Both the position numbers and the translations under genes were made by a program. The notes below the pieces were generated by a model. That model saw only the letters and a list, made by a program, of their open reading frames with translations. It made no database searches and was not told the DNA's origin. DNA of 64,000 nt from Pseudomonas sp. ISL-84 (GTDB lineage: Bacteria > Bacillota > Bacilli > Bacillales > Cytobacillaceae): assembly GCA_018613035.1 (NCBI GenBank), contig JAGGRA010000013.1:1-64000 (forward strand), written 5' to 3'. Below, one piece after another: positions 49,549-58,530 of this stretch (positions are counted from its first letter, which is position 1; each line of letters begins with the position of its first letter).

Positions 49549-50001
49549 ATGAGCATTTATAGTTTTTTAGTCCTTATCCATGTCGTTGCCGCAGTGGTCG
49601 GCCTCGGCGCCAGCTTTGCCATGCCCGTTGTAATGAAAAGCCCTGCTACAGCAGGACAGGCAAAGTATTCATTAAATCTGAACAGCAAAATTGAGACCTT
49701 TGCCAAAGTCGGGAGCATCATTTTGCTGATTACCGGGCTTGTTCTGGGCATTTTGAACACTGCTCTGTTTACACAAGCCTGGTATATTGCCAGCATCGCA
49801 ATCTACATAGGTGTACAATTTATTGTTGCAGGCATCATGCCTAAAAAGATTAAATCCATGGCTGAAATCATGGAAAACCATAAAGGCGATGATATCCCTG
49901 ATCCTTACACCAAACTGAATCAGGAGCTGCGCCCTTATAACGCAATCATTCATACTGCAGCGGTTGTACTGATTGTGTTAATGTCATTAAAGCCGTTTTA
50001 A
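49549..50001 (+). CDS. DUF2269 family integral membrane protein
   Basis: 150 residues with four membrane helices. The N-terminal YSFLVLIHVVAAVVGLGASFAMPVVM with conserved His and the following LNLNSKIETFAKVGSIILLITGLVLG fit DUF2269. Function unknown; the conserved His residues suggest a haem- or quinone-related role by analogy only. The ATG at 49549 follows AGGAGGAG; the frame opens earlier without a site. Confidence 0.78.
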   Translation: MSIYSFLVLIHVVAAVVGLGASFAMPVVMKSPATAGQAKYSLNLNSKIETFAKVGSIILLITGLVLGILNTALFTQAWYIASIAIYIGVQFIVAGIMPKKIKSMAEIMENHKGDDIPDPYTKLNQELRPYNAIIHTAAVVLIVLMSLKPF

Positions 50002-50003
50002 AT

Positions 50004-50308
50004 AGGCTGTTTACGCAAACTTTGTTGCTATTTAAACAAGTAGTGATGAGGAGTGGTCGATTTCCGCTCCAGGATGCTCAGCGAACGAGGGGTGGGCGCT
50101 GAGCATCCTCGGTGCGCTGCACCTGTGGGGTCTCACCTGTCCCACTCCTCCCGCAGAACTTTGAATAAGCTTCCTTGAAAAACACCGCACGAAGGAAATG
50201 CGATAGTATTTTGGAGGAGTCTCGTACCTTACGCTCCAATCAACCAACCTTATTTTCAATTTTTCTATTCACAAATCTATTCAAACACAACAATCATTTA
50301 GAAAAAGC
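50004..50308. repeat. MITE-like palindromic repeat, copy 7
   Basis: Left end AGGCTGTTTACGCAAACTTTG, then GGTCGATTTCCGCTCCAGGA, the ACTTTGAATAAGCTTCC junction and TTACGCTCCAATCAACC. The right end AACAATCATTTAGAAAAAGC matches the subterminal pattern of other copies. The element starts 3 nt after the DUF2269 stop codon. Confidence 0.82.
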
Positions 50309-50337
50309 ATTACTTTAAAAAGTGATATGCAAAAGTG

Positions 50338-50369
50338 AAAGGAGGCCGGCAATGCCGGCCTCCTTTTCT
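50338..50369. terminator. GC-rich terminator before the YjiH gene end
   Basis: AAAGGAGGCCGGC / GCCGGCCTCCTTTT around AAT, with T run on the plus strand. A second hairpin without a T tract, GTTGGTTTTGGC / GCCAAAACTAAC, lies at 50392-50431 and may protect the 3' end of the minus-strand operon. Confidence 0.75.
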
Positions 50370-50451
50370 ATTACGCACTGTTATACTTAACTGTTGGTTT
50401 TGGCTCCATCAGCAGAGTGCCAAAACTAACAATGAGCTCTAACAGACCCTA

Positions 50452-51819
50452 TTAAAAGACAAAAAGATGCGCAATTAAAACAATGATTGGTAAAGTGATA
50501 ATGGTTCTTTCAATAAAAATAATAAATAAATCTGTAAAGCTTAATGGAATATTCGAGCGCAGAATCAAAATGCCTATTTCGGACATATAGACTAATTGTG
50601 TTAGAGAAAGACCTGCCACTACGAATCTTGTTAACTCGCTTTCAATTCCGCTTCCGATGACAGCCGGCAGGAACATGTCAGCAAAACCAACTAGCATCGT
50701 TTGGGCTGCTGCACCTGCTTCAGGCAATTGCATAAATTCCAGAACCGGAATCAGCGGATACGAGATAATTTGAAAGACTGGGGTATACTCAGCAATAATC
50801 AAGGCTGCGGCTCCCAGGCTCATAACCAGTGGGATTAGCCCCATCCAAATGTCCAATACGGTTTCCACTCCATTGAATAAAAGCTTCTTCGGACCTGGAG
50901 CATTTTTGGCTTTTTCAATAGCTTGGTGCCAGCCCCACTTAACATTTGACACCCCTTCCGGAATGGTTTCATCGATTTGCTGGCCCACCGGTTCATGATA
51001 AGTGTCAGGCTTCCGGGATAGCGGAGGAATTCTCGGCATAATCAATGCAGCCACAACGCATGCTGCCGAGACTGTTAAGTAAAAAGGAATGAATAAATGA
51101 CCAAGCCCCACAACATTTGCTACTACCAGGCTGAAAGCAACAGAAGCGATAGAAAACGTGGTTGCGATAACCGCCGCCTCTCTTTTTGAATAAAATCCTT
51201 CATCATATTGCTTTGTTGTTACTAATACCCCTACTGTTCCTGCGCCCATCCAGGACGCCAGACAGTCGATTGAAGAACGGCCCGGCAAAGTAAACAGGGG
51301 TCTCATGAATTTTTGAACAAGCGCCCCAATAAACTCCATTAAGCCAAACTCAACTAATAGCGGAAGAAGTATTCCCGCAAATAAAAACCATGTTAAAAGA
51401 ACAGGAGCCAGATCGTACAGGACGACTCCACCTGTATTCCTGGACCAAATAAATTCTGGACCTGCTTCCAAAATGGTCATTAAACCAACTGCGAAGCCAA
51501 GTATTCTCATAATTAAACCGAATTTTCCGGTATCAAACAATCCTTTAAGAAATTTGTTATCCATAATCAGCGATGGCTTAAAAACTTTCGTAATAATAGA
51601 AACACCAGCGGATAAACCGAGAATAAAAATAATAAATGCAGGCATCTGCTCACTAAATGTATGACTTAATAAGGATGCCAGAATGCCAACACCAATCGTA
51701 ACATCTCCTTGAAACTTAACCGGAACCAGGAATAATAGCGTTCCAATTAACGAAGGAATAATAAACTTCCAATATTCACCTGTGACTGCTTGTGGTTTGA
51801 CTCTTGTCTCAGCCTTCAT
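50452..51819 (-). CDS. YjiH family membrane protein with Gate/nucleoside-recognition domains
   Basis: About 455 residues with ten or more helices. Two nucleoside-recognition (Gate) segments occur: GPEFIWSRNTGGVVLYDLAPVLLTWFLFAG and VETVLDIWMGLIPLVMSLGAAALI. SSIDCLASWMGAGTVGVLVTTKQY is characteristic of YjiH. These proteins are predicted transporters. Co-transcription with an aminotransferase under a sigma-54 promoter suggests uptake of the amino compound that the aminotransferase uses. ATG 51819 follows GGGGGATTGAGA; the longer frame to 51849 is rejected. Confidence 0.82.
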   Translation of the reverse strand: MKAETRVKPQAVTGEYWKFIIPSLIGTLLFLVPVKFQGDVTIGVGILASLLSHTFSEQMPAFIIFILGLSAGVSIITKVFKPSLIMDNKFLKGLFDTGKFGLIMRILGFAVGLMTILEAGPEFIWSRNTGGVVLYDLAPVLLTWFLFAGILLPLLVEFGLMEFIGALVQKFMRPLFTLPGRSSIDCLASWMGAGTVGVLVTTKQYDEGFYSKREAAVIATTFSIASVAFSLVVANVVGLGHLFIPFYLTVSAACVVAALIMPRIPPLSRKPDTYHEPVGQQIDETIPEGVSNVKWGWHQAIEKAKNAPGPKKLLFNGVETVLDIWMGLIPLVMSLGAAALIIAEYTPVFQIISYPLIPVLEFMQLPEAGAAAQTMLVGFADMFLPAVIGSGIESELTRFVVAGLSLTQLVYMSEIGILILRSNIPLSFTDLFIIFIERTIITLPIIVLIAHLFVF

Positions 51820-51835
51820 TCTCAATCCCCCTTTT

Positions 51836-53152
51836 TTATTTGGCAACAACAGCTTTATGCTCTGTCAGCGCTTCATCCAAAACTTTTAGACCTAGGTCAA
51901 TTTGCTCTTTTGTCACGATCAGCGGCGGAATCATCCGAATAACCTCACCTGAATTTCCGCATAAGTAGAAAAGTACCCCTTTATCCAGTGAGGAATTCAG
52001 AATATCCATTACCGCATTTCCATCAGGCTTCCCCGTGTGCGGATCAATGATTTCAATGCCAATCATCAGCCCCAAACCTCTTACACTCCCTACAGCGGGG
52101 TGCTTTGCTTTTAGTTCATGGAGTTTCTTTAACGCATAATTCCCCATTTGTGTCGCGTTTTCCAATAGATCCTCCGTTTTCAAAACTTCAAGAGAGGCTA
52201 AAGCTGCAGAGCATGCAATTGGATTTCCCCCAAAGGTTGTTCCATGGGCACCCAACGGCCATTTCTCCATTAATTCTTTAGATGCTACAGTTGCGCTTAA
52301 TGGAAGACCGGCAGCAATTCCCTTTGCAATTGCCATAATATCCGGAGTGACGCCAAATGCCTGTGCCGCAAACCATTCCCCAGTCCGTCCGAAGCCGGTT
52401 TGCACTTCGTCAAAAATCAGTAAAATTCCATGCTGATCACAAATTTCCCTGATTTTTTTCATCCAATTTTTCGGTGGAATGATATAGCCGCCTTCTCCAA
52501 GGACCGGTTCAATAATCATGCAGGCTACTTCTTCAGGGTCAACCTGATGCTTGAACAATGTTTCAACGTCCTTTTCCAGTTTCCTTGGGAAGTACTCCTC
52601 AGGGTCTTCTCCATATGGGCAATCCTTTTCATTGGCATATGGCAGCTGATAGGTCAGCCAGGATGGCTGCTGGTGCTTCCGGTATTTGCTCTTGGATGTG
52701 GAAACACTTAATGCCCCCATTGACCGCCCATGGAAACAGCCGGTGAAGGATACCACATAAGGTCTTTTTGAAACATACTTTGCCAGCTTAATGGCTCCTT
52801 CGATTGCCTCGGTTCCACTGTTCGCAAAGAAAAAGCAATCCAGGTTTCCCGGCGTGATTTTTCCTAGTTCTTCTGCGAGTCTAAGTATCGATTCATAGAT
52901 GATGACCCCTGATGGTCCGTGAACCAAATGATCCGCGCTGTCCTTGATGGCCTGTACAACTTTTGGATGGCGGTGGCCAACATTTTCAACTGCAATACCT
53001 GATGTAAAGTCCAAATACTCCCTGCCATCCACTCCGTAGTAATAGCAGCCTTCCGCTTTGACTACAGGCAAATTCGGATGGTCTTTCGCCATGCTTGGCG
53101 CTAATAAATTCGAGATATTTCCAACAAGATGACTCCAATTTTCTCCGTTCAT
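51836..53152 (-). CDS. Class III pyridoxal-phosphate aminotransferase (GabT-like)
   Basis: 438 residues. Class III fold: [61 protein letters not shown] (Asp binding the PLP ring) and [20 protein letters not shown] (catalytic Lys in AKG). [17 protein letters not shown] closes the active site. It likely transfers the amino group of an omega-amino acid such as 4-aminobutyrate to 2-oxoglutarate. ATG 53152 lies behind AGGAGGGG. First gene of an operon with yjiH, driven by the sigma-54 promoter at 53214. Confidence 0.88.
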   Translation of the reverse strand: MNGENWSHLVGNISNLLAPSMAKDHPNLPVVKAEGCYYYGVDGREYLDFTSGIAVENVGHRHPKVVQAIKDSADHLVHGPSGVIIYESILRLAEELGKITPGNLDCFFFANSGTEAIEGAIKLAKYVSKRPYVVSFTGCFHGRSMGALSVSTSKSKYRKHQQPSWLTYQLPYANEKDCPYGEDPEEYFPRKLEKDVETLFKHQVDPEEVACMIIEPVLGEGGYIIPPKNWMKKIREICDQHGILLIFDEVQTGFGRTGEWFAAQAFGVTPDIMAIAKGIAAGLPLSATVASKELMEKWPLGAHGTTFGGNPIACSAALASLEVLKTEDLLENATQMGNYALKKLHELKAKHPAVGSVRGLGLMIGIEIIDPHTGKPDGNAVMDILNSSLDKGVLFYLCGNSGEVIRMIPPLIVTKEQIDLGLKVLDEALTEHKAVVAK

Positions 53153-53213
53153 ACTATCCCCTCCTGAATCATGCATGGATGTAAAATCTTATAATTTCTC
53201 TGTTAATCTTTAA

Positions 53214-53229
53214 TGCAATATTCATGCCA
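53214..53229 (-). promoter_or_regulatory. Sigma-54 promoter of the aminotransferase-yjiH operon
   Basis: On the minus strand TGGCATGAATATTGCA matches the -24/-12 consensus TGGCAC-N5-TTGCA, with GG and GC 10 nt apart. It lies between the stop of the sigma-54 activator gene and the aminotransferase start, about 60 nt upstream of the ATG. Confidence 0.88.
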
Positions 53230-53238
53230 AAGTATGTA

Positions 53239-54615
53239 TTAACAATCATATTTTTTTAATTTTCTTACTACGGAGGGCTGACTGATGCCCAAGGCGCCTG
53301 CTATTTCAGTCGTCGTTCGATAGCATTTCCTTGCATTGATTAACACTTTTTTCTCGACTTCCTCCAGTATGGAAGGCAACGGCAGTCCTTCGAGATGCAT
53401 AAAATCGTCTCTCTTCTCTTGTATGTGATATTCATAAGGCAAGTCTTCTTTTGTGATAACCGAATTCCTGCTTGTAACAATTAGCCGCTCCATTAGATTT
53501 TCAAGTTCCCTTACATTTCCCTTCCACTCCAGCTGCAGCAAGTGGTCAACCAATGCCTTGTCCAGTTCCCGTGCACGATTATGGCGTTTTGAAATGGCAT
53601 GGAGAAAATAATGAATCAGAGCAAATAAATCTTCCTGCCTTTCTCTTAATGGCGGTATCTTCAGAGGCACGACATTCAGGCGAAAGAATAAGTCCTGCCT
53701 GAATTCCTTCGTCTGGACCGCTTTCTCAAGATCCTTATTTGTGGCAGCAAGCAAGCGAAAATCTGCATTTACAGGCTTGGTTCCCCCAACTCTATAAAAC
53801 TTCTTATCTTGTATGAATTTCAGAAGCTTTGCCTGCAGATGGGCTGACAGCTCGCCAATCTCGTCGAGAAAAAGCGTGCCTCCCTTTGCCATTTCAGCAA
53901 ACCCCATTTTCCCTTTATTTTTAGCACCTGTAAAAGCCCCCCCTTCATAGCCAAAAAACTCAGCTTCAAAGATAGACTCCGGAATGGCACTGCAATTAAC
54001 TTCAATAAAAGGACCGTCCTTGCGTATGCTATTTTGATGGATCCATTTAGCAAGAGCTGATTTTCCAACCCCTGACTCCCCTAAGAGCAGGACTGTAACA
54101 TCCACATCTCTAATCCTTCTTATCGTTTCAGCAATATTTTGCATGGGCTGGCTATCTGCAATGATTCCATCCATTTTGTTGCTTTTATTGCGCAGAAGAT
54201 CCAGTTCGCTCTTTACCCTCGCCATTTCTTCTTCCACACTATTCAGGTATTCTTTTATAACGAGCAGTTCTGAAACATCATAAGAATAACTGACAATATG
54301 ATCGATTTTCCCGGCTTCATTAAATACTGGAATGCCCGTCACCAGTATCTTTTTTCCTGATCCAGCCTTCTGTACTAAAATGACTTTCTTCTTTTGCTTT
54401 AATACTTCAGGGGTTATAGCAGGCTTAAAAACTCCTTTTCTCTCAAGCTCATAAACTGATTCTCCGAGCAGCGATTCCGGCTCAACTCCATAATGGCTGC
54501 CGCTTCCTTTACTGACTTTTATAATTATGCCGTCTGAATTGGTCACCATAATATCTTCTTCCATTGAAGAAATAACTTCTTTTTCATTATTCCAGTCCAT
54601 AAAAAAGCTGTTCAT
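53239..54615 (-). CDS. Sigma-54-dependent transcriptional activator with PAS domain
   Basis: 458 residues. PAS-type sensor at about 15-115 (MVTNSDGIIIKVSKGSGSHYGVEPESLLGESVYELE), a coiled linker, then the AAA+ domain at about 155-380 with Walker A GESGVGKSALAKW, the sigma-54 contact GAFTGAKNKGKMGFAE and Walker B GGTLFLDEIGEL. The C-terminal Fis-type helix-turn-helix is TTEIAGALGISQPSVVRKLKKY. It should respond to a small molecule and activate the operon directly downstream. Ends 10 nt before the sigma-54 promoter. Confidence 0.93.
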   Translation of the reverse strand: MNSFFMDWNNEKEVISSMEEDIMVTNSDGIIIKVSKGSGSHYGVEPESLLGESVYELERKGVFKPAITPEVLKQKKKVILVQKAGSGKKILVTGIPVFNEAGKIDHIVSYSYDVSELLVIKEYLNSVEEEMARVKSELDLLRNKSNKMDGIIADSQPMQNIAETIRRIRDVDVTVLLLGESGVGKSALAKWIHQNSIRKDGPFIEVNCSAIPESIFEAEFFGYEGGAFTGAKNKGKMGFAEMAKGGTLFLDEIGELSAHLQAKLLKFIQDKKFYRVGGTKPVNADFRLLAATNKDLEKAVQTKEFRQDLFFRLNVVPLKIPPLRERQEDLFALIHYFLHAISKRHNRARELDKALVDHLLQLEWKGNVRELENLMERLIVTSRNSVITKEDLPYEYHIQEKRDDFMHLEGLPLPSILEEVEKKVLINARKCYRTTTEIAGALGISQPSVVRKLKKYDC

Positions 54616-54631
54616 TTGTATTCCCCCTACA

Positions 54632-54727
54632 ATTATTCAATTGTGAATAATAGAAATACCAATAAAAACCTAATCCAAAGAAGCAAGTTGCACTATTTTA
54701 TTCAGATTTAAATAATTATTCAGATTT
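54632..54727. promoter_or_regulatory. Cluster of TTATTCA boxes upstream of the sigma-54 activator
   Basis: ATTATTCA-ATTG-TGAATAAT (54632-54651) is a perfect 8-bp-arm palindrome 17 nt before the activator start. Two direct copies of TTATTCAGATTT occur at 54698-54709 and 54716-54727, 18 bp apart. The shared half-site suggests binding of one regulator, possibly the activator itself. Confidence 0.45.
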
Positions 54728-54805
54728 GTATAACACTATACAATATTTGTAGAACAATGGGAAGGTGTCTTCGTGAATTTTTTATAAAAATACATTTTTT
54801 TGTAT

Positions 54806-54840
54806 TAAAAAAGAAGGCTAATCATCTGTTAGCCTTCTTT
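54806..54840 (-). terminator. Terminator of the ABC-F gene
   Basis: AAGAAGGCTAA / TTAGCCTTCTT stem with a 7-nt loop, followed on the minus strand by TTTTTTAATAC. Confidence 0.85.
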
Positions 54841-54845
54841 ACCCT

Positions 54846-56723
54846 TTATAAAACAGCATCTAATTTTCCGTATAGTACCTCCCTTTGCACTTCTAATTCT
54901 TCTTTTTTGTCATAAAGGAATTGCAGCTTTTCCAAATCGGTTTCCGTTTCCAATGATTTCTCTAATTTTAGGAGAGAGGACTCGAGATTTTCAATCTCCA
55001 TTTCCAGTTCCTCGGGTAATGGCTCTTTCTCTCCTTTTAAAGGAAGATCATCTTTTTTTGCCTTTATCAAAACTGGCATCTCTATTGCCACTTTCCACTT
55101 ATCCTCCATCTTTTTTCTCGCACGATTATAATTCCCTTCAAAAAAATGGACTTCCTGCTGGTCAATCCAATAGATTTTGCTAAACAAACGATTAATAAAA
55201 TAGCGGTCATGGGAGACAGCCAAAATGGTTCCCGAGAAGTCATCCAATGCCTCTTCCAATACCTCTCTTGATTCGATATCCAGATGATTGGTTGGCTCAT
55301 CGAGAATAAGAAAGTTAATATCCCGATGCATCAGCTGAGCCAGGCGAAGCCTCATTCTTTCACCTCCGCTCAAGCTTGATACCTTGCGGAAAACGGTATG
55401 GCCATAGAAAAGGAAACCAGCCAGAATATGGCGTGCATCCCCCTCTGTTACAGATAATTCCTCCCTAAAGGCATCAATCACTGTTTGATCAGTGTTATCT
55501 GAGAATACATGCTGAGACAGGTAGCCTATTTTAAGATTGCTTCCGCATCTGACTTCACCTGTATCCGCTTCAATTTCTTTAAGGATCATCTTTACCAAAG
55601 TCGATTTTCCCGTCCCATTGTCCCCGACAATAGCGGTCCGGTCCTGAAATTGGATATGCATGCTGATGTTCCGGAATAGTATTTGTCTGCCAAAGGACTT
55701 GCTTATCTCCTTCATCACTACTACATCTTTTCCGCTTCGATCGGCAGCATCAAGATCGACATTCATCTTTTTGCGGTTCAGCACAGGGCGGTCCAGTTTT
55801 TCCATGCGCTGGAGTGCTTTTTCCATGCTGCTTGCCCGCTTATGAAGGCCAGCATTGGGAGGATTGGATTGGTTGGCCCATTCTCTCAGCCTTTTAATGG
55901 CTTCCTTCATTTTCTTTATTTTCTTTTGCTGTTCTTCATATTGCTGAAACTCTCTTAACAGCCTTTCTTCTTTCTCTTTTACAAAGCCGGAGTAATTTGT
56001 CAGGTATAGAGTGATTTCCCCATCTTCCAGATCAAGAATTTTGCCAACAGTCTCATCCAAAAAATACCGGTCATGTGAGATCAGGACGACTGTTCCTTCG
56101 TACCCCTTTATAAAGTCAGCCAGCCATTCTACTGCCTTGATATCCAGGTGATTGGTCGGTTCATCCAGAAGAAGCAGATTCGGGCTCCTAAGAAGCATGT
56201 GGCCTAGGCACACTTTTGTTTTTTCGCCTCCGCTTAGACTGGTGAAGTCTTTATCAAGCAAGCTTCCTATATTAAGTCCATTGGAAATGCGGTCAATCTG
56301 GCTATCGATTTCATAACCGTTTTTCAGCGCGAATTGATCCTGAAGCTCTCCATATTCACCGATCAGTTTATTTAATCGATCTGGATGGGGTTCACTAGCC
56401 ATTTGCTGCTCCATATGCTTCATTTTAGTTTCCATTTGTAGCAAATCGGCAAAAGCTTTTTTTAAAACTTCAATAGACTTGATGTCTGCAGGATAGTCAG
56501 GTATCTGTGCCAGGTAGCCAATCTCGCATCCCTTTCTCCAATGTATCTGTCCTTTATCCGGCACCTCAGCACCTGCAAGCAGTTTGAACAATGTCGTTTT
56601 TCCGCTTCCATTCCTGCCTGTTAAACCGATCCGGTCTTTTTCATGGATTTCAAATGATATATTTTCAAAGACATGGCTGCCCCCATACATTTTTCCAATT
56701 TGCTGTACACTGCATGCGATCAT
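54846..56723 (-). CDS. ABC-F family ATPase (ribosome-associated)
   Basis: About 625 residues with two ABC domains in one chain and no membrane part. Domain 1: Walker A TGRNGSGKTTLF, signature LSGGEKTKV, Walker B LLLLDEPTNHLD. An Arg/Lys-rich linker of about 80 residues (PtIM) at 235-315 follows. Domain 2: GDNGTGKSTLV, LSGGERMRLRLAQL, FLILDEPTNHLD. A C-terminal coiled coil closes it. ABC-F proteins act on the ribosomal E site as translation factors or antibiotic-resistance proteins; which one is not decided here. ATG 56723 is 8 nt after GGAGG; the TTG and ATG further upstream are too close to it. Confidence 0.88.
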   Translation of the reverse strand: MIACSVQQIGKMYGGSHVFENISFEIHEKDRIGLTGRNGSGKTTLFKLLAGAEVPDKGQIHWRKGCEIGYLAQIPDYPADIKSIEVLKKAFADLLQMETKMKHMEQQMASEPHPDRLNKLIGEYGELQDQFALKNGYEIDSQIDRISNGLNIGSLLDKDFTSLSGGEKTKVCLGHMLLRSPNLLLLDEPTNHLDIKAVEWLADFIKGYEGTVVLISHDRYFLDETVGKILDLEDGEITLYLTNYSGFVKEKEERLLREFQQYEEQQKKIKKMKEAIKRLREWANQSNPPNAGLHKRASSMEKALQRMEKLDRPVLNRKKMNVDLDAADRSGKDVVVMKEISKSFGRQILFRNISMHIQFQDRTAIVGDNGTGKSTLVKMILKEIEADTGEVRCGSNLKIGYLSQHVFSDNTDQTVIDAFREELSVTEGDARHILAGFLFYGHTVFRKVSSLSGGERMRLRLAQLMHRDINFLILDEPTNHLDIESREVLEEALDDFSGTILAVSHDRYFINRLFSKIYWIDQQEVHFFEGNYNRARKKMEDKWKVAIEMPVLIKAKKDDLPLKGEKEPLPEELEMEIENLESSLLKLEKSLETETDLEKLQFLYDKKEELEVQREVLYGKLDAVL

Positions 56724-56747
56724 AATCATTTCCTCCAAATTTTTTAA

Positions 56748-56975
56748 TGACTGTTTTTTAACAAGTTGTGAGGAGTGGTTGATTTCCGCTCCAGGTTGCT
56801 CGCTTTCCGCGGGGCGGGCGGTGAGCCTCCCGCTGGACGTTGAATCAGCACCCTTGAATCAACACCGCACGAAGGAAATGCGAATGCATTTTCGAGGATC
56901 TCGCACCTTCCGCTCCAATCAACCAACCTTATTTTTAAAAATTTTTTTATCACAAAATCTATTAGAATAGACCCT
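56748..56975. repeat. MITE-like palindromic repeat, copy 8
   Basis: Left end GACTGTTTTTTAACAAGTTG, only about 10 bp upstream of the ABC-F ribosome binding site. The core is GGTTGATTTCCGCTCCAGG ... TTCCGCTCCAATCAACC with the GAATGCATTTTCGAGGATC module, and the right end is TCTATTAGAATAGACCC. It separates the ABC-F gene from any promoter further upstream, so the promoter may lie inside the element. Confidence 0.82.
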
Positions 56976-56989
56976 TTAAATTAAACGCA

Positions 56990-57020
56990 AAAAAGACCAT
57001 AGGAAAGCATGCTCCTATGG
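56990..57020 (-). terminator. Terminator of the small gene at 57091
   Basis: CCATAGGA / TCCTATGG stem, loop of 8, followed on the minus strand by TCTTTTTTGCG. Confidence 0.8.
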
Positions 57021-57090
57021 CCTTGCTAGAGATCCAATTAAAAAGGAGAGCTTGAAGAAGCCCACCTTTCACCGCTGTATTCTAGAGTGG

Positions 57091-57240
57091 CTAAAGAGAT
57101 GTTCTCACTGTTTTGTTTTTACTATGAAATTTGCTAAAAAAGGGCATACTTATCCCGTTAAAAGCAAAACCATGAAAAATTGCACGGTAAATAGTAAGGA
57201 ATTCAATCCATTCACCACGTGCCAAAACAGCTCCAATCAT
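57091..57240 (-). CDS. Small hypothetical protein (49 residues)
   Basis: Encodes MIGAVLARGEWIEFLTIYRA, then IFHGFAFNGISMPFFSK and a basic tail. GGAGGTGGAGAAGGG precedes the ATG. A promoter TTGCTT-N17-TAAAAT lies at 57304-57276, and a strong terminator follows at 56990. Promoter, ribosome binding site and terminator together make a real transcript likely. The peptide is amphipathic and aromatic; the family is unknown. Confidence 0.5.
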   Translation of the reverse strand: MIGAVLARGEWIEFLTIYRAIFHGFAFNGISMPFFSKFHSKNKTVRTSL

Positions 57241-57413
57241 CCCTTCTCCACCTCCATTTCCAATAAGTTAGTTTTATTTTAATATTTCTTCAATTCAAAA
57301 GCAATGGGCATGTACCTAAGTTTCCATCATCTTTTTAATGACAATATATTAGCGGGAGCATGAACATCAATTGTATTTACAATCGGCTTGATCATTTCTT
57401 TTCGCTACAGCAA

Positions 57414-57447
57414 GAAGGAAGCCCGCACTGCAAGGCTTCCTTTTCTT
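57414..57447. terminator. Terminator near the end of the CDF gene
   Basis: GGAAGCC / GGCTTCC stem with a 10-nt loop; the plus-strand tail is TTTTCTTTATT, and the minus-strand tail TTCTTGC is weaker. Confidence 0.6.
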
Positions 57448-57449
57448 TA

Positions 57450-58400
57450 TTATTTCCACGTTTGAATTTGGTCTGTTTCCAATATTCCAATGGTCACATC
57501 ACTTATATCCGGATCATCGAGCAATTTATTTCTTACGCCAATTTTAATATCATCAGCCACCGCAAGGGTCAGGCCTTCAACTAGCTCGATATAGCCCTCC
57601 ACATGGTATCTTCTTCCCTCTTGGATAAGCCTCAGCTGTTTGATATCCACAACATCAGGGTCATCAAGAATAATTTTGGCAATTCGGTCTTCAATATCTT
57701 TTGGTGCAGCAACACCGATCAGGCCTAATGTGTTCTCAAAACCGATTTTGATGGCGATTCCAACCAGCAGTAGCCCAATCAAAAGGGTTCCGACTCCATC
57801 GAGAAAATATAAGCCGGTAAAGTGGGCTATCACAATGGATACCAGGGCAAGGAGTGCACCAAAGGTAGCAATGATATCTTCATAAAAAACAAGCCGTGTT
57901 GGAGGAGTGGCAAGCCCGACATTTTTAAATGCAATAGCCACTACTTCCATGCCTTTGGCCGGAGTTCTGGTTTCATGGGCAATTTCCTTCATTGCCTTTA
58001 CTAAAATAAAACCATCTACCAAAACCGCCAGGACCATAACGCCCACATTAAGCCAGAGATCGGTCGATTCTTTCGGATGCTGAATCAGCTCCCATCCCTT
58101 ATGTATGGTTTCGTAGGCCATTATGGAAATAACAATAACCGCTATCAGAACAAATAGGTTAATGACCCTCCCAAATCCGGTGGGAAACCTTTTGGTTGGT
58201 TCCTTTTCAGCAAGAGCACTGCCAAAGAAGACAAATCCCTGGTTCAGGGCATCTGCCAGGGAGTGAAGGGTTGTGGCAAGCATAGCCCCGCTCCCGCTTA
58301 TCATGGCCGCTACCCCTTTGGCAATCGTTAATGCCGTATTTCCGAGAGCCGCCATCCCGGAAGATTTATTCCCTTTTTTTAGTAAAGCTATAACTGACAT
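57450..58400 (-). CDS. Cation diffusion facilitator transporter
   Basis: About 316 residues. Six membrane helices with the CDF signature early (GNTALTIAKGVAAMISGSGAMLATTLHSLADALNQGFVFFGSALAEKEPTKRFPTGFGR) carrying the HSLAD/N zinc-site residues. The C-terminal cytoplasmic domain is ferredoxin-like (DDPDVVDIKQLRLIQEGRRYHVEGYIELVEG). It exports divalent metals such as Zn2+ or Mn2+ in exchange for protons. ATG 58400 (MSVIALLKKG) follows GGCGGTGATAAA; the frame extends 16 codons further without a site. Confidence 0.88.
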   Translation of the reverse strand: MSVIALLKKGNKSSGMAALGNTALTIAKGVAAMISGSGAMLATTLHSLADALNQGFVFFGSALAEKEPTKRFPTGFGRVINLFVLIAVIVISIMAYETIHKGWELIQHPKESTDLWLNVGVMVLAVLVDGFILVKAMKEIAHETRTPAKGMEVVAIAFKNVGLATPPTRLVFYEDIIATFGALLALVSIVIAHFTGLYFLDGVGTLLIGLLLVGIAIKIGFENTLGLIGVAAPKDIEDRIAKIILDDPDVVDIKQLRLIQEGRRYHVEGYIELVEGLTLAVADDIKIGVRNKLLDDPDISDVTIGILETDQIQTWK

Positions 58401-58493
58401 TTTATCACCGCCAAATTCTTTGTTTGTTTTATTGTTACCCACCTGCACTGTATCTGAATCATGAATTTTTCCATTACGGCTATTAGCGCAAAA

Positions 58494-58524
58494 TAAAAAA
58501 GAGCTAACAGATCATTAGCTCTTT
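58494..58524 (-). terminator. liaFSR terminator
   Basis: AAGAGCTAA / TTAGCTCTT stem with loop CAGATCA, followed on the minus strand by TTTTTTATTTTG. Confidence 0.88.
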
Positions 58525-58530
58525 CAACTT

